Below, piece after piece: positions 24,959-33,111 of a stretch of 64,000 nt of DNA. A program made the position numbers and the translations under genes. Each line of letters opens with the position of its first letter. The first letter of the stretch is position 1. Under the pieces are notes generated by a model. That model saw only the letters and a list, made by a program, of their open reading frames with translations. It did not search any database and was not told the origin of the DNA. Origin of the DNA: Chthonomonas sp. UBA2362 (GTDB taxonomy: Bacteria; Armatimonadota; Fimbriimonadia; Fimbriimonadales; Fimbriimonadaceae); the NCBI GenBank assembly GCA_002344135.1, contig DDTO01000004.1, positions 110,473 through 174,472 on the forward strand, read 5' to 3'.

Positions 24959-25492
24959 CTAGCGAAGGCGTGAGAGGGTTCCGATCTCGAGGCCGAGCAG
25001 CGTGTCGCCCAGCCTTCCGGACCACGTCATCACGAGCGAGTTCGGGTCCGGCTCGATGCGAGGCGCGGACACGAAGAGGCGGCCAAGAGGAGGCTCGGCA
25101 GGGATGTAGCGTCCGGACGAAAGGCTCCAGCTGAGGTGGAGCGGATCCTTCGCCCCGATCTCCCACGGATCGGAGACGAAGGCGAGCGAATCCTTGCCGA
25201 TGGTGACTTTGTCCCGGCGCGGGGAAGACACATAGGGTGCGTCGGAAACAGCGACGGGTTGTGCGTGGTCGGGCCGAAACACGATGCGTTCGGTCAATGG
25301 GCCGAAGAGTCCCCGGCGGTCGAGATCGATGACGATCAACCGTCCCTCGGCGGTGGCCGTGAGCGTAACCTCGGTGTGCTGCAGTTGGTCCTCGGCCTTG
25401 ATCGAGCCGGTCCATCGACCGAGGAGCCAGTTGCAGTTCTGGTCGGTCGGCAGGACGGCGTTGGTGAGCAAAGTAAGCGCGGCGACGAACAT
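24959..25492 (-). CDS. Hypothetical exported protein
   Basis: A 177-aa protein that I do not recognise. It has a weak signal-like N-terminus (MFVAALTLLTNAVLP). The body is beta-rich: LLGRWTGSIK, EVTLTATAEGRLIVIDL, then LSWSLSSGRYIP and LVMTWSGRLGDTLLG. This pattern resembles lipocalin-like small beta barrels, but no signature confirms it. A strong AGGAGG lies before ATG 25492. Confidence 0.7.
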   Translation of the reverse strand: MFVAALTLLTNAVLPTDQNCNWLLGRWTGSIKAEDQLQHTEVTLTATAEGRLIVIDLDRRGLFGPLTERIVFRPDHAQPVAVSDAPYVSSPRRDKVTIGKDSLAFVSDPWEIGAKDPLHLSWSLSSGRYIPAEPPLGRLFVSAPRIEPDPNSLVMTWSGRLGDTLLGLEIGTLSRLR

Positions 25493-25562
25493 GAACGATC
25501 CTCCTGGGTCAGCCAGGGATTCTGACGCTTCTGGCGGCGAGAGGTGTCATGGAGGGCTAAGG

Positions 25563-25568
25563 TAGTCT
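25563..25568 (+). promoter_or_regulatory. TANNNT box, 7 bases before GTG start
   Basis: TAGTCT followed by seven bases and GTG 25576; consistent with leaderless initiation of the next gene. Confidence 0.45.
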
Positions 25569-25575
25569 ATCGTTC

Positions 25576-27876
25576 GTGCTTTGCTTGCTCGTCGCTGCCG
25601 CGCTGGTGGCGTCCCCGGTCCAGCGTCCTTGGAGAGTCACCGAGAACAACACCCTTCTCTGGAACGATCGTCCCTACATGCCGGTCGGCCTCCGCATCGA
25701 CGGCACTCCGGAGGCGATTGCCTTAGCTCGGGTCGCGGGTGCGAAGGACGTGATCGTCGAGCTAGCCGCCGACGGGACTGGCTGGGGGCCGGCCTTGAGG
25801 GCGTTGGAGGAGGCCGGCTTGCGGTACCTGATCGCAATCTCGAGCCTTGCCCCGACCTCGACCGGAATTGCGGTGGAGCCCCAGGGTTACCGGGTTCCCG
25901 GGATTGCCGCCGCCCGACGGGTTGACCTGGATATACCAGGCTCGACGAGCGCGTTCGTCGCCTTCGTGACCCAGCGCGACGGGGCGATCCAGTTCATGCG
26001 GAGGGTCGAGATGCCGGGCGGCCGACTCTCGATGGAAGTCGACCCCCAGAACGAACTCGAACACGTGCTGCTCGTCTATCCCAACGCGCACGATCTCCGC
26101 GTGCCCGACTACTGGGTCGGCTTCGACAAACGTCGCGACGAGCTCCTCTCCACGCTGAAAGAGCACAAGCCGAAGGGCCTGCGAGGAATCGTGAACCCGA
26201 TGGGCACACTGCTCTCTTTCCCCGGCGCCGACACGAACTTCGTGCCGACGAACCGCCTGTTCCGTTTGGAACTCGAGGCCTTTCTGCGCTTCAAGTACAC
26301 GAGCGTCCAGACCGCGATACGGGCCTGGTCGCTGAACGTCAACGACATCCAATCCTTCGTCCAGTTGTCCCGCCTGGTGCCGCTGTGGGCCAACACTCGG
26401 GGCATCCCCGTCCTTTGGGACCCTGAAACGGACGAGACGGTCGGTTGCGACTCGAAGAAGTCGGCAGCATGGCGCGACATCCAAGAGGTCCTCCGCAACA
26501 CGGCCTCCCGCCGCTACTCGCGCTTCGTGAAGGCGATCCAGCAAGTGGCCGACGTGCCGGTGATCCAGGAATGGACCGGATGGAGCGGACCCTACGCGGC
26601 GCAAGAGTCGGCCTTGACCGGGGTCGGCATCCGCATGGAGGGGACGAGCCCGGCCTCGCTCGTGGACAGCGGCTGCCGAGCGGCGGCGACCGTCCTGCGG
26701 TGGACTCACCCGGCCTGGCTGGTCGCGACGGATATCGAAGTCGGTACGGTCGAGAAGGGAGAGTTGCTCGTGGGCGACGCTCTGACGGAGTCGGCATCGA
26801 TGGGCGCGCGGGGCTGGTTCGTGCGCGCACGCACTGACGAAGTCCGTCGGGCAGCGATTTCTGCCACGATCGGAAACGACGAGAGCCTGACGTCGTGGCG
26901 GACGATGGCTCTCCTCTATCCCGAATCCGCGATGAACCCGGCTGCGCCCACTCGCTTGTCGGGCGGACGCTGGTGGTTACCGTCGCCGGCGTCGGGCAAC
27001 CGGGTCGACTTGGGCAACTCGTACGCCGCATACCGCTATACCGACGGCCTGCAAAGCTTCGTCGCGATTTGGTCGATCGGTGCAGCACGAAAAACGACGC
27101 TTCGCGTATCGGACCCGAAGAAGGTGGTTTTCGAGACGATCGACGGGAGCCAGACAGGTGCGAAGATCGTCAAGAACTCGATCGAGCTGACGTTGCCGAC
27201 GACCCCGGTGATTCTGCGCGGCACGGATGAGATTCCGATCCCTCAGGACGCGATCGACGAGACCGCCCTCGCTATCACAGAACTTCTCGACAAGCAGGGA
27301 AGCCGCAGCGGCCTCGGCGAGGAGCAATACCGATTGGCCGATAGCCTGGCCGCCATCGAACGAAACCCGGGAGGGGCTTTCGACGCGATGCGGCAGCAAC
27401 TGAATCGCCTGAACGCCGCCTATGGCAAGTACGTGTGGCTCGAGGGTGAGCAATGCCGGGAGACCACGTTCAGCGAGCCGCTCCAAGTTCCCGGGGTGTC
27501 GCGAAACGGAGCCCTGGCCCTGCGCTCACGCCTCGCCTCTCCGCCGGAAGGGTACTTCGCGAACTACAATCCGACCGCCAGGGTCGAGGGGTTGCATGAA
27601 ATCTGGATCGCAGCGAACATCCCGCCGAAGCACCGATCGGAGGTCAGCCTTCGCATCGGCGACCAAGTGCTGAAGATCCAGCGCGGGCCGATCAGCCTCT
27701 ATGCGGGAGGGTACGGCTGGTACAAGATGGGTGAAGTCTCGCTGGTGAAGGGACCGATCGCTTTGCAGGTCGCCGTCGATGCGCGGGAAGGCGCCGACAT
27801 CGCCCTGGACGTCGTGCTCCTGATCCCGGACCGGTTCGCTCCGAACGGCGTCTACCCTCCACCCGCCAACCTCTGA
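25576..27876 (+). CDS. Secreted glycoside-hydrolase-like protein
   Basis: A 766-aa exported protein with a short signal peptide (MLCLLVAAALVASPV). It then begins VTENNTLLWNDRPYMPVGLRIDG, a start typical of TIM-barrel glycoside hydrolases of clan A. A region with W-rich and acidic motifs (VIQEWTGWSGPYAAQES, VATDIEVGTVEKGELL) could hold catalytic acids, but I cannot assign a family. The last 130 residues (YVWLEGEQCRETTFSEP onward) look like a carbohydrate-binding beta-sandwich. Four bases separate its stop from the ABC-2 permease ATG, so the two are likely co-transcribed. Confidence 0.7.
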   Translation: MLCLLVAAALVASPVQRPWRVTENNTLLWNDRPYMPVGLRIDGTPEAIALARVAGAKDVIVELAADGTGWGPALRALEEAGLRYLIAISSLAPTSTGIAVEPQGYRVPGIAAARRVDLDIPGSTSAFVAFVTQRDGAIQFMRRVEMPGGRLSMEVDPQNELEHVLLVYPNAHDLRVPDYWVGFDKRRDELLSTLKEHKPKGLRGIVNPMGTLLSFPGADTNFVPTNRLFRLELEAFLRFKYTSVQTAIRAWSLNVNDIQSFVQLSRLVPLWANTRGIPVLWDPETDETVGCDSKKSAAWRDIQEVLRNTASRRYSRFVKAIQQVADVPVIQEWTGWSGPYAAQESALTGVGIRMEGTSPASLVDSGCRAAATVLRWTHPAWLVATDIEVGTVEKGELLVGDALTESASMGARGWFVRARTDEVRRAAISATIGNDESLTSWRTMALLYPESAMNPAAPTRLSGGRWWLPSPASGNRVDLGNSYAAYRYTDGLQSFVAIWSIGAARKTTLRVSDPKKVVFETIDGSQTGAKIVKNSIELTLPTTPVILRGTDEIPIPQDAIDETALAITELLDKQGSRSGLGEEQYRLADSLAAIERNPGGAFDAMRQQLNRLNAAYGKYVWLEGEQCRETTFSEPLQVPGVSRNGALALRSRLASPPEGYFANYNPTARVEGLHEIWIAANIPPKHRSEVSLRIGDQVLKIQRGPISLYAGGYGWYKMGEVSLVKGPIALQVAVDAREGADIALDVVLLIPDRFAPNGVYPPPANL

Positions 27877-27879
27877 GCG

Positions 27880-28680
27880 ATGAACCGGATGTTTCGGCAG
27901 TGGCGGGCGCTGTTCTCGATCTATTTCCAAGACGGCATCGCGTACAAAGCGAGCGGCTTGATTTGGGTCCTCACCGATGTCGCCACGGCAGTAACGATGC
28001 CTCTCGTCTGGGCGGCCGCGTCCGCGGGCGGGGCGATCCAAGGATTCGATCAGCGTGCGTTCGTCCTTTACTACCTCACGATGCTTCTGATCTCCTGTTT
28101 CGTGACCTGCCACTACATGTGGGAGATCGCGTGGGAAATCAAGGAGGGCATCTTCTCGACTTACCTCGTCAGGCCGATCGGCTACATGCAGCTGATGTTC
28201 GTTCGGAATTTCGCGTGGCGAATCGTCAGGACGATGATCTTCTTGCCGCTCTTCCTATTGCTCATCTGGGCGTATGGGGGCTACCTTGGCGGACAGAGCC
28301 TCTACCTGGGTTGGGAGACTTGGGTGGCGATCCTTCTGGGCCACACCCTCAGTTTCTCCTTCGTGATGGCGCTCGGAATGCTGGCTCTGTTCGTACAGGA
28401 GGCGACGGCGATCTTCGAACTGTACTACGTCCCCATGCTGTTCCTTTCTGGGCAGCTGTTCCCCATCGCGCTGCTTCCGGACTGGGCGAGGAATCTCGCC
28501 GCGCTGTTTCCCTTTTACTACACGACCGGCTTTCCGACCGAGGTCGCCATTGGCCGCATCGGATCCACCGACGCCCTCCAGGGCATCGGCCTGCAAGTCG
28601 CCTGGATCGGGGGATCGCTAGTCCTGCAGCGCGTGCTCTGGGCACATGGCCTGCGGCACTACACCGGCGTCGGCATGTAG
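27880..28680 (+). CDS. ABC-2 type transporter permease (DUF990-like)
   Basis: A 266-aa membrane protein with about six hydrophobic helices. The N-terminal motif FSIYFQDGIAYKASGLIWVLTD and YMWEIAWEIKEGIFSTYLVRPI match the DUF990/ABC2_membrane_6 permeases. Such permeases normally work as pairs with one ATPase. Here neither a second permease nor an ATPase is adjacent; it sits in a likely operon with the secreted glycosidase-like gene. The exported substrate is unknown. Confidence 0.85.
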   Translation: MNRMFRQWRALFSIYFQDGIAYKASGLIWVLTDVATAVTMPLVWAAASAGGAIQGFDQRAFVLYYLTMLLISCFVTCHYMWEIAWEIKEGIFSTYLVRPIGYMQLMFVRNFAWRIVRTMIFLPLFLLLIWAYGGYLGGQSLYLGWETWVAILLGHTLSFSFVMALGMLALFVQEATAIFELYYVPMLFLSGQLFPIALLPDWARNLAALFPFYYTTGFPTEVAIGRIGSTDALQGIGLQVAWIGGSLVLQRVLWAHGLRHYTGVGM

Positions 28681-28682
28681 GC

Positions 28683-30077
28683 CTAGGGAAGCATTGCGAG
28701 GCGGTAGAGCATGTGCGCGTAGATGCGACTCATTCTGTAGAGGTGCTCGATCTTGAGCCGCTCGTCGGTCTCGTGGGCGCGTCCGTCGCCTTCCCATCCG
28801 GTACCGACGCTCACGGTGTTCGGTACCGCGCGGGCATAGGTTCCCCCGCCGAGCACGCCCGGTCGTCTATCGTCTCCGGTTTCTTCCTTGTAGACGTCGC
28901 ATATCGTCGCGACGAGAGGATGTTCGAGCGGGAAGTAGAGGGGGGCGCTGTCGTCGAACTCGGTCATGCGAAAGTCGTCCGCCGATTCCTCACAGAAGCG
29001 GATCACCCGGTCGCGCACATCGGAGCCGGTCCAGGTGACCGGATATCGAATGTTGAACTTCAGGACGATCTCGTCGCCCTCGACGGCGATCACCCCTAGG
29101 TTGCAGGAAAGGCCCTTGCTCACGTCGTCCGCTCCCGAGAGCCCGAGACCTTCGCCCCCGATATGGGTGGTCTCGAAAAGCCGGTTGTATTCGCCTTCGG
29201 AGGCAACCGGCACGATCTCCTTCAGGAAGCGGAGCACGCGAATCGCCGCGGAGTCGCCTTGGAACGGAGTGGACCCATGAGCGGCTTTGCCGGTGGCTAC
29301 GATGTTGAGCACGTCACCCTCCCAGGCGAAGGTGAGGTTTTTGTCCCAGGAGTCTGCGAGGGCGGCCTCGACATGGGGTCGAGCGGACGCCGCGACTCGA
29401 ATCTTGGATTCGCAGTGGTCGATGACGATGTTAAGGCGTTGACCACCTCGGATATCGAGGAATTCGACGTCTCCCTTGATCCGCGGACGTCGCACTTCCA
29501 TATTCGCGATACCCTTCTCTGCGTAGTAGAGTGGCCAGCCGGAGTCGGGCGCGATGCCGTAGGTAGGCGCCTCCTCGGTCTGAACGTAGCGGTGGACGCA
29601 CTCGAAGCCGCTCTCCTCGTCGCACCCGAAAACGGAGCGCATTCGGGCGGGCACGTGCGGCAAACATTCCTTGATCGCCCGCATTGCGTAGAACGAAGCG
29701 ATCGTCGGCCCCTTATCGTCGACAGCCCCGCGGCAATAGACGTACCCGTCGTCGATCTCTGCGCCGAAGGGCTCGTGCTTCCAACCCGGGCCGACGGGCA
29801 CGACGTCGAGGTGGCCAAGGCTCATGATGAGCCGATCACCTTCGCCGAATTCTGCATATCCGCAGTATCCTTCGAGGTCCTTGGTCCGCATACCCCATGC
29901 GGTGCCCAGGCCGAGCATGTAGTCAAGAGCCTCACGGTTTTCTTGTCCGAACGGCGCCCCGGGCTTCGCTTCGGACTCGATGGACGGGAACCGAAGGAGG
30001 GTGCGGAAGGTGTCGAGCATCTCCGTCTGGTGATCATCGATCCAGGCTTGCAGGGTGGCGACGGCGGCTTCTGGCAT
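28683..30077 (-). CDS. M20-family zinc dipeptidase
   Basis: A 464-aa metallopeptidase of the M20 family, in the dipeptidase (PepV/Sapep) branch. Zinc-ligand motif SLGHLDVVPVG has its histidine at 89; GAVDDKGP supplies the bridging Asp, GCDEESG the catalytic Glu, and the C-terminal GGGTYARAVPN holds the last ligand region. There is no signal peptide, so it is cytosolic and probably finishes peptide breakdown. ATG 30077 is preceded by CACAAT at six bases and by no ribosome-binding site. The long upstream frame to 30332 has no support. Confidence 0.88.
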   Translation of the reverse strand: MPEAAVATLQAWIDDHQTEMLDTFRTLLRFPSIESEAKPGAPFGQENREALDYMLGLGTAWGMRTKDLEGYCGYAEFGEGDRLIMSLGHLDVVPVGPGWKHEPFGAEIDDGYVYCRGAVDDKGPTIASFYAMRAIKECLPHVPARMRSVFGCDEESGFECVHRYVQTEEAPTYGIAPDSGWPLYYAEKGIANMEVRRPRIKGDVEFLDIRGGQRLNIVIDHCESKIRVAASARPHVEAALADSWDKNLTFAWEGDVLNIVATGKAAHGSTPFQGDSAAIRVLRFLKEIVPVASEGEYNRLFETTHIGGEGLGLSGADDVSKGLSCNLGVIAVEGDEIVLKFNIRYPVTWTGSDVRDRVIRFCEESADDFRMTEFDDSAPLYFPLEHPLVATICDVYKEETGDDRRPGVLGGGTYARAVPNTVSVGTGWEGDGRAHETDERLKIEHLYRMSRIYAHMLYRLAMLP

Positions 30078-30185
30078 GGCGGCATTGTGGCACCTCGGAC
30101 CGCGGGAACTGCGCTTCGGCGGACAGGTCCGCCGCCCGGAGGCGGGCCAAAGGCCGACCTGTGATGGCGCCTTTGGCCAGCGGCG

Positions 30186-30191
30186 TATAAT
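30186..30191 (+). promoter_or_regulatory. Consensus TATAAT overlapping the annotated ATG of the acyl-CoA dehydrogenase
   Basis: A perfect TATAAT whose last two bases fall in ATG 30190. Transcription from it would start near 30198, so ATG 30190 could not be translated from this mRNA, whereas GTG 30199 would be its 5' end. Confidence 0.6.
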
Positions 30192-30198
30192 GGCGGGC

Positions 30199-31803
30199 GT
30201 GTCAGCAAGGCCGACCGTCGAGGGAGGTGGAGGTTCATTCCTCTCGACGACTCCCGACCGAATCTTCACGCCCGAAGCATTCGTCGGCGACGAGCGCCTA
30301 ATGATCGACACCGCCGAGCAGTTCAGTCGCAAGGAAGTCCTGCCGGTCGCCGAGCGCCTCGATCATCAAGAAGAGGGGCTGATGCCGGGCCTGATTCGGC
30401 AAGCAGGCGAACTCGGATTCTGTGGGCCCGATAGCCCGGAGGCTTACGGCGGGTTGGGTCTCGGAAAGAACGTGTCGGCGAGGATGCTCGAGTTCCTCAG
30501 CCTCAACGGGAGTTTCAGTGTCACGATCGGGGTCACCAGCGGTATCAGCCAGATCGGCCTGGTTCTCTTCGGGGACGAGCAGCAGCGCAAGAAGTACCTG
30601 CCGAAGCTGGCGTCCGGCGAGTGGATCGGCGCCTATGCCCTGAGCGAACCCAACAGTGGCAGCGACGCTCTGGCGCTGACTTCAAGGGCAGAACGACGCG
30701 GTGACCGTTGGGTGCTCGATGGCACGAAGATGTGGATTTCGAATGCCAAGTGGGCCCAGCTGTTCCTCGTGATAGCAAAAGTAGATGGCGAACGGGTCAC
30801 CGCCTTTCTTGTCGAGCGCGACTCGCCCGGTGTCTCGATTGCCAGGGAAGAGCACAAGATGGGGCTCAAGGGTTCCTCGACGGCGCGGCTCGTGTTGGAG
30901 GGCGCCGAGATTCCCCTCGAAAACATGCTTTACCTCGAGGGCAAAGGCCACCATGTTGCCTTTAACGCGCTGAACATCGGGCGGTTCAAGTTGGCCGCGA
31001 TGTCACTCGGGCCGGCCCGCGACGCGATCGGGCTTGCCGCTGGATATGCGCTCGAGCGCAAACAATTCGGTCGGGCGATCGCGGAGTTCGGCCTCATCCG
31101 GCGGAAGTTCGCCGAAATGGCATCCAGGTTTTACGCTGCCGAGTCGATGCTGTACCGGACCGGGGCGCTCATCGATGAGGCGTTCGCGATCAGCGACCAC
31201 TCGGCCGAAGGCAACCGAGCCGCAGCAGAGGAGTATGCGATCGAGTGCAGCGCCTGCAAGGTCGTCGCGACCGAAGTAGAGGCATTCGTCGTCGACGAAG
31301 GCCTCCAGGTCTTCGGCGGCTATGGCTTCACCGAGGAGTTTCCTATCGCTCGGTCTTACCGAGATGCCAGGGTGAGTCGAATCTACGAAGGGACAAACGA
31401 GATCAACCGCATTTTTCTGGCGGATCGGTTGGTGCGGCGTGCCGCCGAAGGGCGGGCCTCGCTCGTTTCTGCTGGAGATTCGTTCGTTTCGGACCTTGCC
31501 GGTCGGGCGTTCGCCCGATTCGAGCCCTCCGAGCGTGGCCTCCGCGATGCAGACCAGATTGCTGTGGCATCGCTATCCGACCTCGCGATGCTCGCCTACA
31601 TGGAGCAGTCGAGTCGCTTGCGCGCGGTTCAGGTGGGAGGATTCGCGCTCGAACTCCATCGACTGGCGACTCGCTGGATCAACCTCGAAGCGACCCGAGC
31701 CTATCAGTGGCTGACCGGCGAGTCGGTCACGGTTCCGCCGACGGAGCCGGTTGCGCTGGATGACTTGGCGGAAGCCATTCTTTCCAAGCGCGGCCCGCTC
31801 TAG
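30199..31803 (+). CDS. Acyl-CoA dehydrogenase family protein
   Basis: An FAD-dependent alpha,beta-dehydrogenase of acyl-CoA thioesters. The motifs are GAYALSEPNSGSDAL and WISNAKWAQLFLV in the flavin-binding middle domain, and SRIYEGTNEINRIFLADRL in the C-terminal helical domain. The VFGGYGFTEEFPIARSYRD signature precedes it. At about 534 aa it is longer than short-chain enzymes, with a C-terminal extension of about 130 residues, like very-long-chain-type members. I prefer GTG 30199 over ATG 30190 because of the TATAAT position. Its stop shares CTAG with the convergent HAD gene. Confidence 0.92.
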   Translation: MSARPTVEGGGGSFLSTTPDRIFTPEAFVGDERLMIDTAEQFSRKEVLPVAERLDHQEEGLMPGLIRQAGELGFCGPDSPEAYGGLGLGKNVSARMLEFLSLNGSFSVTIGVTSGISQIGLVLFGDEQQRKKYLPKLASGEWIGAYALSEPNSGSDALALTSRAERRGDRWVLDGTKMWISNAKWAQLFLVIAKVDGERVTAFLVERDSPGVSIAREEHKMGLKGSSTARLVLEGAEIPLENMLYLEGKGHHVAFNALNIGRFKLAAMSLGPARDAIGLAAGYALERKQFGRAIAEFGLIRRKFAEMASRFYAAESMLYRTGALIDEAFAISDHSAEGNRAAAEEYAIECSACKVVATEVEAFVVDEGLQVFGGYGFTEEFPIARSYRDARVSRIYEGTNEINRIFLADRLVRRAAEGRASLVSAGDSFVSDLAGRAFARFEPSERGLRDADQIAVASLSDLAMLAYMEQSSRLRAVQVGGFALELHRLATRWINLEATRAYQWLTGESVTVPPTEPVALDDLAEAILSKRGPL

Positions 31804-32579
31804 GCCTGGGACAGAAGCTCGATGAGGCTGCCGATTTCGAGGGTCGGTGGGGGAGAGCCCGATGGCCGATCCTCGGGTGTTTGTGCCGAGCCATCGGTGC
31901 TTGGAGGGACGTCCGTAGCCCGCCTGATCCACGCGGTGGACCAGCCTGCCTCGATGGCGGGAAGAATATCGTGGCCGTAGCTGTTGCCGACGAAGAGGAG
32001 TTCGGCGGGGGGCAAGCCGACCATCGATTCGGCGCGTCGGAAGACGCTCGGAAGCGGTTTACCCTCTCCCATCTCACCCTCGATGAGGATGTGGTCGAAC
32101 AGTGGGCCGATGCCCAGGGTCTCGATCTCCTGACGCTGAATGTCGGCAGGACCGTTCGTAATCAGACCCAGCGGATAGGCCCCGTGGAGAGCTTCGAGAA
32201 CGCCAGGCGCTTCGGGAAAAAGCCTCAGGCGAGCGTCTCGCTCTCGCGCGTAGGTCTCGCTGAGGCGTTGGGCGCGACTCTCGTCTTCGTGGCCGACTTC
32301 CGCCAGGGTCTGCCGCATCTGCTCGGTGCGGGTCGGCTCACCGCGCTGAAGGTAGGTGGCGTACCAATCGGACTTCTTGAGGGAGGGGCTGAACTTGCGG
32401 AACGCTCTCGCCCAAGCCCGAACCATTTCCTCGGCGGTGTGACTCTCCGGAGCGTGCTGGGTAAACGCTTCGTGCAGTGCCTCCCTGGAGGCCTGCCAGT
32501 AGCCGCAAAGGGTGTCGTCGAGATCGAAGAAGACTGCGCGAACGCGATCGAATTCTGTTCGGAGCCTAGTCGGACCCAT
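31800..32579 (-). CDS. HAD-superfamily hydrolase, subfamily IA
   Basis: A 259-aa phosphatase-like enzyme. Motif I FFDLDDTL has nucleophile D19 and acid D21. Motif II is GLITNGPADIQ, motif III lysine GEGKPLPSVF, motif IV FVGNSYGHDILPA. The four-helix cap between motifs I and II marks subfamily IA. The substrate is not deducible. The start overlaps the end of the DinB gene by 14 bases, so both are probably one mRNA. Confidence 0.88.
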   Translation of the reverse strand: MGPTRLRTEFDRVRAVFFDLDDTLCGYWQASREALHEAFTQHAPESHTAEEMVRAWARAFRKFSPSLKKSDWYATYLQRGEPTRTEQMRQTLAEVGHEDESRAQRLSETYARERDARLRLFPEAPGVLEALHGAYPLGLITNGPADIQRQEIETLGIGPLFDHILIEGEMGEGKPLPSVFRRAESMVGLPPAELLFVGNSYGHDILPAIEAGWSTAWIRRATDVPPSTDGSAQTPEDRPSGSPPPTLEIGSLIELLSQA

Positions 32580-33039
32580 AGATCTCTTCGTAGTAGTCCC
32601 AACTGGGATCGGTTGCCATCCGGATGAAAGCCACCTGTCCGGCGTGAAAGAAGTCTTCGGACGAGTAGTAAGGTATCCCGCGGCCCAGCTTCAGCTTGAA
32701 GCCCCAAATCGACACCTCGGTGTCGAGCGGCTTGCCATCGAAGTTGTCGCGGATGCTATCCACGAGGTCGTGATGCGACCGCTCCAGCATCTGCATCAGC
32801 TTGGTGATATCGGCCTCATGGACGCGAAGCTCGTCGTAGTTGGGCTCGTGTCCGGTCTTCAACGCCTCGATCGCGGCGCGATCGTTGGTGATCATGTGCT
32901 GCAGGGTCTCGCGAATGCTCTTGCACTCCGGGTACGGCTTCCAAATCCACTGCTCGTCGTTAAGGCCGCGAAGATGCTTGAAAAACCAGGCTCGCGAGGA
33001 GACGATGCTTTGCGTGAGGTCGTGAACGTCGAACGCCAT
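32566..33039 (-). CDS. DinB-superfamily protein
   Basis: A 157-aa four-helix-bundle protein. Histidines at 48 (ETLQHMITND) and near 132 (DFFHAGQVAFIR) are in the positions of the DinB metal triad, and the third may be H89 or H90 in ERSHHDLV. The superfamily includes thiol-dependent S-transferases (bacillithiol or mycothiol) and many unassigned proteins. ATG 33039 has TAGACT six bases upstream. It is followed by the overlapping HAD gene. Confidence 0.85.
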   Translation of the reverse strand: MAFDVHDLTQSIVSSRAWFFKHLRGLNDEQWIWKPYPECKSIRETLQHMITNDRAAIEALKTGHEPNYDELRVHEADITKLMQMLERSHHDLVDSIRDNFDGKPLDTEVSIWGFKLKLGRGIPYYSSEDFFHAGQVAFIRMATDPSWDYYEEIYGSD

Positions 33040-33045
33040 ACCTGG

Positions 33046-33051
33046 AGTCTA
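33046..33051 (-). promoter_or_regulatory. TANNNT box, 6 bases before the DinB start
   Basis: Minus-strand TAGACT, then six bases, then ATG 33039. Confidence 0.5.
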
Positions 33052-33111
33052 GCCGAGCCTTCGCGACGCTCGCACGCTCCCCTCCGGTCGTCCGGAGGGG
33101 AGCGAGGGAGG

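Noticed and set aside
23851..25134. A 427-codon plus-strand frame
   Set aside because: It covers a terminator and is antisense to the DUF5602-like gene.
29163..30164. A 333-codon plus-strand frame
   Set aside because: Antisense to the M20 dipeptidase, whose motifs are unmistakable.
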